Part shown: one piece after another, positions 37,399 to 45,847 of the stretch
How positions within the stretch are numbered: the first letter of the stretch is position 1
Layout of the letters: every line of letters starts with the position of its first letter
Assembly: GCA_947476145.1 (NCBI GenBank)
Contig: CANJPH010000004.1
Location: forward strand, 50,833-114,832
Direction: 5' to 3'
Origin: Bacteroidota bacterium
GTDB taxonomy: Bacteria > Bacteroidota > Bacteroidia > Chitinophagales > Chitinophagaceae
Length of the DNA stretch: 64,000 bases
The notes under the pieces: generated by a model
The model's input: only the letters and a program-made list of their open reading frames with translations
Told to the model about the DNA's origin: nothing
The model's database searches: none
Made by a program: the position numbers and the translations under genes

Positions 37399-38805
37399 AT
37401 GAAATATAAAATTAGCCCCAGAATACTAATTTTGATATGCTTTCTCCAATTTGCAAGCCATAAGATCTATGCTCAGGGACCAGATTCGGTATACATAGTA
37501 CCCAAAACTCCTTTTTTATCTCAATTGATGGACCTAAAAGAGCTTAATGTATCTATTAATTTATCCGATGCCACTCGCCAAATTCCAGTTCAAAATGGGG
37601 TGATAGATGGTAATGCACAACAATTGATTAAGCAAGGCAATGACATATATGTGTTTATTGAGCAAACAGGGTTTGTATATAAATTAACCAGCTATGATAC
37701 TGCCAACCTTGTATATAAAAGAATGGATAAGACGGTTAATTTGAATTATAATATTGACTGTTTTAATTTTGCATTTGACAATAGTTTATATAGTTATGGT
37801 GGTTATGGTTTCTGGAAATCCAATGGAATTTTAAGAAAATTCAATGAAAAAGATAAAGAATGGGACGTAATTCCTTTAAATAAAGAAGTCATAGCTACCT
37901 CTTATTTATGGTTTGCTCCAGACGAAGGGAAATTGTATCTCCCTTTTCAGAGATTAGTGAATGCGGGAATTGCGGGACCAGAATACATTAGAGGTATACC
38001 CGATTATAATACTTATTACCTAGACATTAAAAAGCAAGAATGGGTGAAGTTGGGAAAGCTTGAAAAAGAGGTAATTGATATTGTTCAAAACGATTTCTCT
38101 TCCGGAGAATACCTTGCGTATAAAAACGGGTATTTGCATAGAGTAAATGAGGAAACGTATTTATTTGATATACGTCATAACAAAATATATAAGTCGAAGA
38201 ACGCCAATTTAAATCAATTTTTAATTCGTCGTGCTTCAGCGGTAAACATGTTTATTTTTGAAGATAAAGTATATAGTTATGATCTAACTACTCAATCCTT
38301 TATCACTTTTCCTTTTACACTTGCTGATTTTGAATTAATGCGATCGGGTATTTGGGGATCTACCTCCATTGTATATAATATTTTAATGATTATACTGGTG
38401 CTTTTGCTTGTAGTTGGTTTTTCATATTGGATTTTTAACAGAACCGTGCATAGAAAATTAGAAATAGAACAGTTAAAAATTTTAAAAAACAAAACTGTTA
38501 ATCAAGCCTTTACTGGTACCGAAGTGGCATTGTTAAATTTATTATGCTCGGCGAGTCAAAGAAAAGAGTTGGTAGAAATTAATCAAATTAATCATGTGTT
38601 GGGTATTAAAGACAAGAATATTGGTTTGCAGAAAAAAGTGAGAAGTGATGTAATGAAGGCTATTAATGAGAAGTATGAGTTCATCACCCAGTCCAATCAG
38701 CCTGTTATTGGAAGTTCCAGAAAAGAAGAAGATAAAAGATTCTTTGAATACTTTATTACGCCCTCCGAGTTAAATACAATTAAGAGAATTCTTGATAAAA
38801 ATTAA
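37399..38805 (+). CDS. Membrane-spanning propeller protein with cytoplasmic DNA-binding-like tail
   Basis: 468 residues. A signal/anchor (1-25) leads to a periplasmic part (about 30-315) of repeated beta segments with aromatic-Gly turns, Kelch- or propeller-like. One transmembrane helix lies at about 322-346. A cytoplasmic helical tail follows: RKLEIEQLKILKNK, then GTEVALLNLLCSASQ, ELVEINQINHVLGIKDKNIGLQKKVRSDVM, which looks like a winged-helix or bipartite response-regulator fold. That makes it a candidate one-component membrane regulator. I do not recognise a named family. It lies 106 bases before the heme-type receptor operon in the same direction, so control of that operon is a reasonable guess. 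Confidence 0.5.
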   Translation: MKYKISPRILILICFLQFASHKIYAQGPDSVYIVPKTPFLSQLMDLKELNVSINLSDATRQIPVQNGVIDGNAQQLIKQGNDIYVFIEQTGFVYKLTSYDTANLVYKRMDKTVNLNYNIDCFNFAFDNSLYSYGGYGFWKSNGILRKFNEKDKEWDVIPLNKEVIATSYLWFAPDEGKLYLPFQRLVNAGIAGPEYIRGIPDYNTYYLDIKKQEWVKLGKLEKEVIDIVQNDFSSGEYLAYKNGYLHRVNEETYLFDIRHNKIYKSKNANLNQFLIRRASAVNMFIFEDKVYSYDLTTQSFITFPFTLADFELMRSGIWGSTSIVYNILMIILVLLLVVGFSYWIFNRTVHRKLEIEQLKILKNKTVNQAFTGTEVALLNLLCSASQRKELVEINQINHVLGIKDKNIGLQKKVRSDVMKAINEKYEFITQSNQPVIGSSRKEEDKRFFEYFITPSELNTIKRILDKN

Positions 38806-38911
38806 ACAAAAATATTTTTTGTCATAGAACTGTCAAATTATTGGCTTGTTATAGTAATTAAATTCATCCAATACCCAATCTATTTTTATTTCATCCCACC
38901 TTTGCGGCCGG

Positions 38912-40993
38912 ATGAAAAAATATTTCGTTATTTTATTGGCCACCCCTGCATTTTTGAATGCGCAGCGAAGACTCATTAATGATACTTTGCAAATGCAAGG
39001 GGACAGTGTGGTAGTTACTGCAAATAGAACGGAGCGAAAATTAAGCAATATTACTGTGCCTGTAAATATTGTAAATGCAAAACAAATTCAACAAGCAGGA
39101 TCACTAAGGCTTACTGATATTTTAAAAGAACAGCCAGGCCTAAACATGACCAGTGGCTTTGGTGCCGGTGTACAATTGCAAGGATTAAACCCCGACTATA
39201 CCATTATATTAATAAATGGGGAACCATTAGTAGGAAGGACGGCTGGCGTATTAGACTTAAATAGAATTGCGCTAGGGAATATTAAGAAAATTGAAATAGT
39301 AAAAGGGCCTTCTTCAAGTTTATATGGAAGCGAGGCAATGGCAGGTGTGATTAATATTATTACGGAGTCCGCTGCCAATATACCTTTACAAGCTTCATTC
39401 AGATACGGGACTAATGAAACCATCGACGTAGGTATTAACAATGCCATATCCACTAAGTCATTTTTTTATCAAGGGTTTTACAATTATTTTACGACCAATG
39501 GTTATAGCATTCGCCCAAATAGTAATAGTCGTGTAACTACGCCCATTAGCAGGTATACATTGAATCAGCAGTTAAAGTATAATATTAATGATCATTCCAA
39601 TATCGCTGTAGGCATAAGAGTTACCGACGAAAAAATTACGAATGATATTTCGGTAAGCAATGGGGGTGCCACTATCAATTCTCTTGGCAAAGAACACAAT
39701 ACTGATCAAAATATTAGTCTTAGTTTGAATCATCGTTTTTCCAATCAATTGAAAACAAGCTTTAGGACTTACTTTACCGAGTACAATGCCAAACAGGATT
39801 TAATAACCATTACCGGCGCACCCTATTATGATTTATTGAATCATGTATTTAAACGATTAGAGAACCAAACGGATTGGAATGTAAGCAAAGAAGTAAACTT
39901 AATAATGGGTGCGGGTGCCGTTTGGGAAGGCGTGAAAAGTAGTAGGTACGATAGTGAACAAATTAGAAGAACCAATACCATTCAATATGCATTTACACAA
40001 ATGGAGTGGACTCCATGGAAAAAATTTATAATAAATGGCGGGATTCGATTTGATAAAAATGAAGCTTTTGCTTCTGCTTTTAGTCCTAAGTTTTCTGCGT
40101 TATATCAATTAAATGAAAAGCACAAATTAAAGTTAAGTATTGGCCAAGGTTTTAAAGCCCCCGATTTTAGACAAATATATTTGGACTTTACCAATGCCGC
40201 GGCAGGGGGCTATAGTGTATTTGGAACCGCACAAGCGCAACAAGTAATTGAAAATTTAATGCGCTTGGGACAAATTGGAACCTTGTATGATAGTTATTAT
40301 CAATTAAAAACATTGAAGCCAGAATCCTCAACAGGAGTGCATCTCTCCTGGGAATACGAACCCACCCAAAACAGTTTTGTAAGTGTTCAATTGTTTCGCA
40401 ATGATATTCAAAACCTAATACAAGTGCAACAAGTAGGCGCTTATATAACGGGGGCACAAATATTTAGCTATTTAAATATTGGTCGTGCATTTACGCAAGG
40501 CGTTGAATTAGAGGCCAAGCAAAAAATAAATAATCATTTTAACTTAAGTGCAGCTTATCAATATTTAACGACTGGAGACAAGGATCAAATTGCAACGATA
40601 AAAGCAGGAAAAGTATATACTAGAGACGCTAATGGGTACAGCCGATTATTATTACTAAGTGATTATGTTGGCCTTCCCAATAACAATACGCATAAGGCCC
40701 AGCTGAAATTAAATTATAGTGCAGGCAATGGACTATATGCCAATTTTAGAATGTTGTACAGAAGTAATTGGGCGGTGAATAATACCAATGGCAATGAAGT
40801 GTTTGACAAAGGAGACGAATTTGCACACGGTTATATTTCATTGCATACTTCAGTGGGCGCATCGTATAAAAATGGGTTTGCTTGGCAGACCGGTTGTGAC
40901 AATATCACCAATTATATGGACCCTTTGCATTTACCCAATCTTCCTGGCAGAACATTTTTCACCACCATTAAATATCAAATTTTTAAAAAATAA
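38912..40993 (+). CDS. TonB-dependent receptor, heme (HmuR)-like
   Basis: 693 residues with a signal peptide (about 1-17, LNAQ). The plug spans about 30-150: SVVVTANRTERKLSNITVP, LTDILKEQPGLN, then IINGEP-like LINGEPLVGRTAGVLDL and IEIVKGPSSSLYGSEAMAGVINIIT. A plug with LxGLxPDYxxILINGEP is typical of BtuB/HmuR-like receptors. The gene six bases downstream encodes an HmuY-family lipoprotein, the standard partner in the heme uptake (Hmu) loci of Porphyromonas and relatives. Heme or another tetrapyrrole is therefore the probable ligand. Confidence 0.83.
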   Translation: MKKYFVILLATPAFLNAQRRLINDTLQMQGDSVVVTANRTERKLSNITVPVNIVNAKQIQQAGSLRLTDILKEQPGLNMTSGFGAGVQLQGLNPDYTIILINGEPLVGRTAGVLDLNRIALGNIKKIEIVKGPSSSLYGSEAMAGVINIITESAANIPLQASFRYGTNETIDVGINNAISTKSFFYQGFYNYFTTNGYSIRPNSNSRVTTPISRYTLNQQLKYNINDHSNIAVGIRVTDEKITNDISVSNGGATINSLGKEHNTDQNISLSLNHRFSNQLKTSFRTYFTEYNAKQDLITITGAPYYDLLNHVFKRLENQTDWNVSKEVNLIMGAGAVWEGVKSSRYDSEQIRRTNTIQYAFTQMEWTPWKKFIINGGIRFDKNEAFASAFSPKFSALYQLNEKHKLKLSIGQGFKAPDFRQIYLDFTNAAAGGYSVFGTAQAQQVIENLMRLGQIGTLYDSYYQLKTLKPESSTGVHLSWEYEPTQNSFVSVQLFRNDIQNLIQVQQVGAYITGAQIFSYLNIGRAFTQGVELEAKQKINNHFNLSAAYQYLTTGDKDQIATIKAGKVYTRDANGYSRLLLLSDYVGLPNNNTHKAQLKLNYSAGNGLYANFRMLYRSNWAVNNTNGNEVFDKGDEFAHGYISLHTSVGASYKNGFAWQTGCDNITNYMDPLHLPNLPGRTFFTTIKYQIFKK

Positions 40994-40999
40994 AACACC

Positions 41000-41644
41000 A
41001 TGAATAAACAATTAAAACAATTTGCGATCTACATCATTTTATCTGCTAGTATAGCAGCTTGTTCAAAATCTACTTCTACCGTTGTATTGCCTATTGCTGC
41101 CCTTAGTGTTAAAGATATACCTGCAGATACGGTGGTAGGACTAAGTGCACAGGGCGCACCCATTACAAATGGCAAGTATACTTTTTATAGTTTAGAAAAA
41201 AATGCAATCGTACCCAACACGGACAGTGCTTCTACAAAATGGGATATCGCCTTTATGGCCACCCGTATTATTATCAATGGAGGAACCAGTGGTGCAGGAC
41301 AAGGCGGCGCCTTTGTATACACTGGTTTATTTGATGATTTAAAAATAATTCCTGCCGATTCTGTTTTTAAAACAGACAATGCTCCTACTTCTTATGCAAT
41401 TACAGCGGGAAGTGGAAAGGGATGGTATACTTATGATGGTTTAAATAATTTAATTACTCCATTAGCTGGAAGAGTTTTAGTCATTAGAACCGCTTCTGGT
41501 AAATATGTAAAAATGGAAATTACTTCATATTATAAAGGGGGTGCAACCTTGCCAGCTTCTGCATCGGATATGGAAAAATTAACCAAGCAGCGTTATTATT
41601 CATTCCGTTTTGCTTATCAACCTAACGGCACAAAAATGTTCTAA
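41000..41644 (+). CDS. hmuY: HmuY-family lipoprotein (histidine-free)
   Basis: 214 residues. ASIAAC is the lipobox, giving a lipoprotein anchored at Cys21. The HmuY fold signatures are present: KWDIAFMATRIIINGGTSG, then YTYDGLNNLITPLAGRVLVIRTA and MEITSYYKG. In Porphyromonas HmuY two histidines hold heme. This protein contains no histidine at all, so heme would need Met or other ligands, as reported for Tannerella and Prevotella relatives, or the ligand differs. Co-transcribed with the receptor gene. Confidence 0.82.
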   Translation: MNKQLKQFAIYIILSASIAACSKSTSTVVLPIAALSVKDIPADTVVGLSAQGAPITNGKYTFYSLEKNAIVPNTDSASTKWDIAFMATRIIINGGTSGAGQGGAFVYTGLFDDLKIIPADSVFKTDNAPTSYAITAGSGKGWYTYDGLNNLITPLAGRVLVIRTASGKYVKMEITSYYKGGATLPASASDMEKLTKQRYYSFRFAYQPNGTKMF

Positions 41645-41665
41645 ATAGTTTCTTCCCCCCTACTA

Positions 41666-41695
41666 AAAAGGAACCCAATTGGGTCCCTTTTTTTA
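41666..41695. terminator. Bidirectional terminator after hmuY
   Basis: AAAGGAACCC and GGGTCCCTTT pair with one mismatch around AATT, followed by a run of seven T on the plus strand and A/T-rich sequence on the other. It closes the receptor-hmuY operon and the convergent DUF4442 gene. Confidence 0.75.
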
Positions 41696-41706
41696 TGCCC
41701 ACTAGT

Positions 41707-42192
41707 TTATGATTTGGCTTTAAAGCTCCAAGTAATATTAAATTCAGCAACAATTTCATTTGCGCTGTTTTTGCCTACGGATTTACAAACTATTGTTTTA
41801 CCTTCTCCTGTCGCAATTGCATCATGGATTGCATTTTGAATCATTTGCCCATCTTCACAAGTAAATAAAATCACGCCTGTTGCTTTTTTTAAAAAAGCAA
41901 CCTCCATTTTCACCACCAGCATACTTACTTTAGGTGTTCGTTGATACACTTGGCTGAATGCCAACATCCCACTACACAATTCTGCAGCCATTGCTTCCAC
42001 AGCAAAGTAAATTGACTTGAAAGGATTCATGCTAAACCAGGAGTAGCGAATACGAACCACACATGCGTTGGCGTCAAATTGTTGTATCCGTAAACCAGCA
42101 AAAAAGGCGGCGGGTAGTTTTGTAAATAAAAAGAACCGAAACTTGATTGGGTTAGTAATAATACGCTTGAAAGCATTGAATGAAGGGTTCAT
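41707..42192 (-). CDS. DUF4442 hotdog-fold protein
   Basis: 161 residues from the ATG at 42192; a TTG three codons before is unlikely. The pattern (a leading Asn/Pro-rich helix, RIRYSWFSMNPFKSIYFAVEAMAAELCSG, then MLVVKMEVAFLKKATGVILFTCEDG) is that of the DUF4442 branch of the thioesterase-like hotdog superfamily. Acyl-CoA thioesterase activity is possible but the catalytic residues are not clear. It diverges from the electron-transfer locus. Confidence 0.78.
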   Translation of the reverse strand: MNPSFNAFKRIITNPIKFRFFLFTKLPAAFFAGLRIQQFDANACVVRIRYSWFSMNPFKSIYFAVEAMAAELCSGMLAFSQVYQRTPKVSMLVVKMEVAFLKKATGVILFTCEDGQMIQNAIHDAIATGEGKTIVCKSVGKNSANEIVAEFNITWSFKAKS

Positions 42193-42235
42193 ACTGGGCA
42201 AATTTTTATTCCTAAACTAAAGGTAAGTTTTCTAT

Positions 42236-42253
42236 TTATGATTTGTATCATAA
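42236..42253. promoter_or_regulatory. FNR/CRP-like palindrome upstream of the electron-transfer locus
   Basis: TTATGAT-TTGT-ATCATAA is a perfect 7-4-7 palindrome whose core TGAT-N4-ATCA matches the FNR-family box (TTGAT-N4-ATCAA) except for the outermost pair. It lies between the divergent DUF4442 gene and the heme-binding lipoprotein gene, 89 bases before the ATG of the latter. Confidence 0.45.
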
Positions 42254-42275
42254 TATTTCGTGAGAAACGTCATTA

Positions 42276-42309
42276 TTTGTAAAAACAATAATTATTCACT
42301 TTACACTTG
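42276..42309 (+). promoter_or_regulatory. Possible Bacteroidota promoter of the electron-transfer locus
   Basis: TTTG at 42276-42279 and TACACTTG at 42302-42309 (7 of the TAnnTTTG positions conserved in spirit, one base off) are 22 bases apart. Transcription would start near 42316, 26 bases before the ATG. Spacing is a little long, so the call is tentative. Confidence 0.3.
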
Positions 42310-42341
42310 GAAATTTAACACTCACTATAAATGATTATGAT

Positions 42342-43706
42342 ATGAAAATTTTTAAAATTGTAATGCTGTTTAGTTTTATTGTACTATTCTTTATGTATTG
42401 TACTAAAACGGATCAAATAGTATCAGCTGTAACAAAAAATACTTCGGATTTATTAGCAATAAAAACCACATCGGCTCCAATTATTGATGGTGCGGTAGAT
42501 GCAATTTGGGCGACCGCTTCAAAACTTGAATTGATCCCTACAGTACCTGATCCAGGAAATGGATTATTTACCGGATATATAGGGGAAAAATATCCTACTA
42601 CACTTAGGGCAATGTATGATGACCAATACATCTATTTTTTAGCTGAATATGCGGATAAGGATCAAAGCCAAAAAGTGGCTCCTTGGTATTTTAATCCAAG
42701 TACTAAATTATGGGCAAAGGAAGGGAGTTCAAGAACATTTGATGCAAATGGCATGATGTCTAGAGAAGGATATGGAGAAGATAAAATTGCGATGCTGTGG
42801 AATATTGATAATTCTACACCCAAGTTTACCACGCAAACCTGTTATGCGAGTTGCCATGTTTTTACACCTTATAATGATTATACCACTGTAGGCACTTTAG
42901 TGAAAAGTGTTAAAACCGGTCTAGTAGATAGTTTAGTTACCTCGCCTACCTATAAGTCAAATGCAGCCAGCGGCAATCACTATACAAATGGGCCTAACGA
43001 AAAAATAGATATGTGGTGGATGCAACCTAGTAAAGGATTAAGCTATGGCAAAATGGATGATAATTATCAAGATTATGCAGGTGGACAAGCTATTACCAAT
43101 TTAACCGGAGGAAATGCCAATGGTCGACACGTAGACGATGTGGTTGTAGCAAGTACTTCTACCACATGGCCTGCTGGCAAACCAACCTATTCTTCAGATC
43201 CTACACAAGGCTCTTTTGCTAATACACAAAATTTAAAGTTAGACGGAACGGGCCCAACAGTTGCAGTACCCATGTATATTATTCCTGGCTCAACGAGTAA
43301 TTATATTGTTATGGCAGATACCGTATCAGGAGGCATTGCAAAAAAAGTGACTGCAGTAAGTTCAACAGGTATTCTAACCTATAATGGCGGTATACTTGAC
43401 CCCAATACGGGCACTGATTATCAAAGGTTAGGCACCCAAGCGAATAGCACGATTGGCTCAAAATGTATACCCTCAGTAATTGCAACCCCATTAAAAAATG
43501 GCCGTGCAGATATTGATTGTGTAACCACTTATACAGGAACAGGATATATCGTAGAATATAAAAGAAAACTCAAAACGGGAGATGTTTTAAAACAAGATAT
43601 TGACTTTTCAAGTTTACAAGATCAACCATTTGGATTTGCAGTTTGGGATAAATCAAATTACCAACATGCCATTCAGCCAAATTTGATGCTTAAGTTTCAA
43701 AAATAA
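42342..43706 (+). CDS. Heme-binding (ethylbenzene-dehydrogenase-like) protein with CX3CH
   Basis: 454 residues. FMYC at 17-20 may be a loose lipobox. The start of the mature part (APIIDGAVDAIWATASKLEL, then LRAMYDDQYIYFLAEYAD) is the beta-sandwich of the ethylbenzene-dehydrogenase/DMSO-reductase gamma-subunit heme domain. CYASCH at 167-172 is a CX3CH heme c motif, one residue longer than usual. Later FGFAVWDKSNYQHAI is again gamma-subunit-like. Periplasmic or outer-membrane electron carrier, first gene of the locus. In known systems it would accompany a molybdopterin subunit, which is missing here. Confidence 0.72.
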   Translation: MKIFKIVMLFSFIVLFFMYCTKTDQIVSAVTKNTSDLLAIKTTSAPIIDGAVDAIWATASKLELIPTVPDPGNGLFTGYIGEKYPTTLRAMYDDQYIYFLAEYADKDQSQKVAPWYFNPSTKLWAKEGSSRTFDANGMMSREGYGEDKIAMLWNIDNSTPKFTTQTCYASCHVFTPYNDYTTVGTLVKSVKTGLVDSLVTSPTYKSNAASGNHYTNGPNEKIDMWWMQPSKGLSYGKMDDNYQDYAGGQAITNLTGGNANGRHVDDVVVASTSTTWPAGKPTYSSDPTQGSFANTQNLKLDGTGPTVAVPMYIIPGSTSNYIVMADTVSGGIAKKVTAVSSTGILTYNGGILDPNTGTDYQRLGTQANSTIGSKCIPSVIATPLKNGRADIDCVTTYTGTGYIVEYKRKLKTGDVLKQDIDFSSLQDQPFGFAVWDKSNYQHAIQPNLMLKFQK

Positions 43707-43738
43707 ATTTGTTTGAAAAACGATTAAACGAAAAAGTT

Positions 43739-44137
43739 ATGTTAACGAAAAAAATAGCAATATTCTCCCGCTTCTTTGTGGTTGTGATGTTTGCTATTGC
43801 AGGATGTTCGAAAACTTCAACCATCGTGGTTAATCCAGGAAGCAGTATTACCGAAACTATGAGTTTTGAAAAAGATATTACTCCCATTTTTATGAACAGC
43901 TGTGCAATGAGTGGATGCCACTCCGCAGGATCAAAAGCGCCGGAATTAACGGCTGCCAATGCTTATAAATCTTTAACCGATGGCAATTATTTTAAAGCAA
44001 ACGATCCTGACAATAGTGTCCTTATGATGTGGTTAACTGGCAAAAAAAGTCCAGTAATGCCTATTGGGAAAGGTCCTGATGAAACAATCAATGCTAAAGT
44101 GTATGCATGGATAAAGCAAGGAGCAAAAAACAATTAA
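43739..44137 (+). CDS. Small c-type cytochrome lipoprotein with CX4CH
   Basis: 132 residues from the ATG at 43739. FAIAGC is a lipobox (Cys23). The segment SFEKDITPIFMNSCAMSGCHS carries CX4CH (Cys55, Cys60, His61), a variant seen in Bacteroidota and Planctomycetes cytochrome-like domains. SPVMPIGKGPDETINA gives a possible distal Met, and the C-terminus (VYAWIKQGAKNN) is normal for this cytochrome group. It starts 32 bases after the previous gene. Confidence 0.75.
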   Translation: MLTKKIAIFSRFFVVVMFAIAGCSKTSTIVVNPGSSITETMSFEKDITPIFMNSCAMSGCHSAGSKAPELTAANAYKSLTDGNYFKANDPDNSVLMMWLTGKKSPVMPIGKGPDETINAKVYAWIKQGAKNN

Positions 44138-44147
44138 ATTAATTCAA

Positions 44148-45077
44148 ATGAAAAAAATTATATCATATCCATCTTTGTTGAATTCATTGTCATATTTACT
44201 GTTAGCTATACTGGGCTTAATGGGAAGTAGTGAATTGATTGCACAAGATACGACAAGCACAAATGTGCAAGTTATTAAGAAGAAGTCTTTTGTGAAAAAT
44301 ACTTTCGATGGGAATTATATCATTGATAATCAAACAGTAATCATTCCTATGAAAGGTACTTTTGAATTTGATATTCAACATCGATTTGGCACTTTTGAAA
44401 ATGGCTGGAAGGATTTAGGGGGCTTATTCGCAAATGCAAATATGTTATTAGGTTTTAGCTATGTACCATTCAATGATTTACAAATTGGAATTGGCGCAAC
44501 AAATGATAGAATGCAAACGACGGGAACCCTTAAGTATGCATTGTTAAAGCAGACAAAAAATAATAACATGCCTTTGAGTGTGACTTTGTTTGGAAATGCT
44601 GTGATGGATACAAGAGCTAAAAATAGTTCCCTGCCAATTATTAATGTACAAGATAGGTTCAGTTATTTTTCTCAATTAATCATTGCAAGAAAGATAAATG
44701 AAAAAATTTCATTACAAGTGGCGCCTAGTTTTTCTTATTACAATAATGTTGAAGCTTTTTATACTGAAGCAAATTTAGTTCAGCCAAAAACGAATAATAG
44801 CCATCTCTCCATTAGTTTCGCTGGAAGATATAAATTGACTGATGGTATGTCGATGATTGCTAACTACGTACAGCCAATTACACAACATCCTATGAACAAT
44901 CCCAACCCCAATATCGCTATAGGCTTAGATATGAAAACAAGTGGGCATGATTTTCAAATATTCCTAGGTAATTACGGGTATGTATTACCACAAACTAATA
45001 ATGTGTTTAATCATAACGATTTTTCAAAAAGTCAGTTTTTAATTGGATTTAATATATCAAGGTTGTGGAATTTTTAA
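44148..45077 (+). CDS. DUF5777-family outer-membrane barrel-like protein
   Basis: 309 residues. After a longish signal region (about 1-32, ELIAQ) comes a beta-rich protein: TFEFDIQHRFGTFENGW, LLGFSYVPFNDLQIGIG, MSMIANYVQPITQHP and a C-terminal FLIGFNISRLWNF ending in Phe, as barrel proteins do. This is the DUF5777 pattern, found in Bacteroidota beside YceI and cytochrome genes. Function unknown; an outer-membrane porin or conduit is a guess. Confidence 0.78.
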   Translation: MKKIISYPSLLNSLSYLLLAILGLMGSSELIAQDTTSTNVQVIKKKSFVKNTFDGNYIIDNQTVIIPMKGTFEFDIQHRFGTFENGWKDLGGLFANANMLLGFSYVPFNDLQIGIGATNDRMQTTGTLKYALLKQTKNNNMPLSVTLFGNAVMDTRAKNSSLPIINVQDRFSYFSQLIIARKINEKISLQVAPSFSYYNNVEAFYTEANLVQPKTNNSHLSISFAGRYKLTDGMSMIANYVQPITQHPMNNPNPNIAIGLDMKTSGHDFQIFLGNYGYVLPQTNNVFNHNDFSKSQFLIGFNISRLWNF

Positions 45078-45131
45078 TTACTCTTTAATTCTTTTCAAGT
45101 AGGCATTTAATAATCAAATTGTATAAATAAA

Positions 45132-45530
45132 ATGAAAAAAGCATCTCTATTAACACTTATTGTTGTTTTTATAACTACAGCAAGTTTTACATTATTCCAA
45201 GCAAAGCCATGGAATGCTCCTGCCGATAAAGCAAAAGCAGCAAATGCTGTAAAATCAAGTGCAGCTTCAATTGCAGAAGGGAAAACATTGTGGACTACGC
45301 ATTGTGCATCTTGTCACGGTAAAACTGGTTTAGGGGATGGTACAAAGGCGGCACAGCTAGAAACCACTCCACCCGATTTTACTAAATCGGCATTTCAAAG
45401 TCAAACAGACGGTTCTCTATTTTATAAAACATCCGAAGGCAGAGGCGATATGCCAGGATTTAAAAAGAAAATTGCAGATCAGGAAGACCTATGGAACTTG
45501 GTAAATTTTATGCGCAGTTTAAAAAAATAA
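45132..45530 (+). CDS. Monoheme cytochrome c
   Basis: 132 residues with a signal peptide (about 1-24). CASCH at 58-62 binds heme c covalently, LGDG follows, and GRGDMPGFKKKI supplies the distal Met. LWNLVNFMRSL is the usual C-terminal helix of class I cytochromes. Periplasmic electron carrier between quinol-side complexes and a terminal acceptor. It is followed at once by a strong hairpin (45535-45575). Confidence 0.88.
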   Translation: MKKASLLTLIVVFITTASFTLFQAKPWNAPADKAKAANAVKSSAASIAEGKTLWTTHCASCHGKTGLGDGTKAAQLETTPPDFTKSAFQSQTDGSLFYKTSEGRGDMPGFKKKIADQEDLWNLVNFMRSLKK

Positions 45531-45534
45531 ACAA

Positions 45535-45575
45535 AATGAATGAGCCTCACTTGAAAGAGGCTTATTCATTTTTAT
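45535..45575 (+). terminator. Terminator within the electron-transfer locus
   Basis: AATGAATGAGCCTC pairs with GAGGCTTATTCATT (14 bp, one G-U pair) around an 8-base loop and is followed by TTTTTAT. It lies 4 bases past the cytochrome c stop and 14 before the next ATG, so it either separates two units or attenuates read-through to the FeS-NrfD half. Confidence 0.8.
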
Positions 45576-45588
45576 AACATTAATCATC

Positions 45589-45831
45589 ATGAATAGTAGA
45601 AGAAAACTTATTACCGGATTGGGTCTACTTGGCCTGTTTCCTATAGTAAAATTTGGGTTGCTGACAAAAAAGAAAAATTTAATTTCTTGTGCGCCTGAAA
45701 TAAAAAATACAACTATGAAAATGCTAACACAGGATGGAAGACTAGTTGAGGTGGACATTTCTAAAATGAAAGGAACCAAAGAAAAAATATCAAATAAGCA
45801 ATTACAAGATTGGGTGAAAAAAGATTTGTAA
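45589..45831 (+). CDS. 80-residue Tat-signal protein related to the FeS protein's N-terminus
   Basis: 80 residues. SRRKLITGLGLLGLF is a twin-arginine-like signal; Cys34 follows in LISCAP. The segment MKMLTQDGRLVEVDISKM matches KMVKLLSVDGDIIEVDEAF (residues 43-61) in the next gene's product. The rest is a charged helix (QLQDWVKKDL). No cofactor motif. The gene lies 16 bases before the ferredoxin gene. Role unknown: perhaps an assembly or docking partner that mimics the ferredoxin's leader segment. Confidence 0.62.
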   Translation: MNSRRKLITGLGLLGLFPIVKFGLLTKKKNLISCAPEIKNTTMKMLTQDGRLVEVDISKMKGTKEKISNKQLQDWVKKDL

Positions 45832-45847
45832 TTAAAAATATATTTTA

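Noticed and set aside
38806..38830. A/T-only palindrome (ACAAAAA/TTTTTGT) after the membrane regulator
   Set aside because: No GC pairs in the stem, so a poor terminator; probably base composition.
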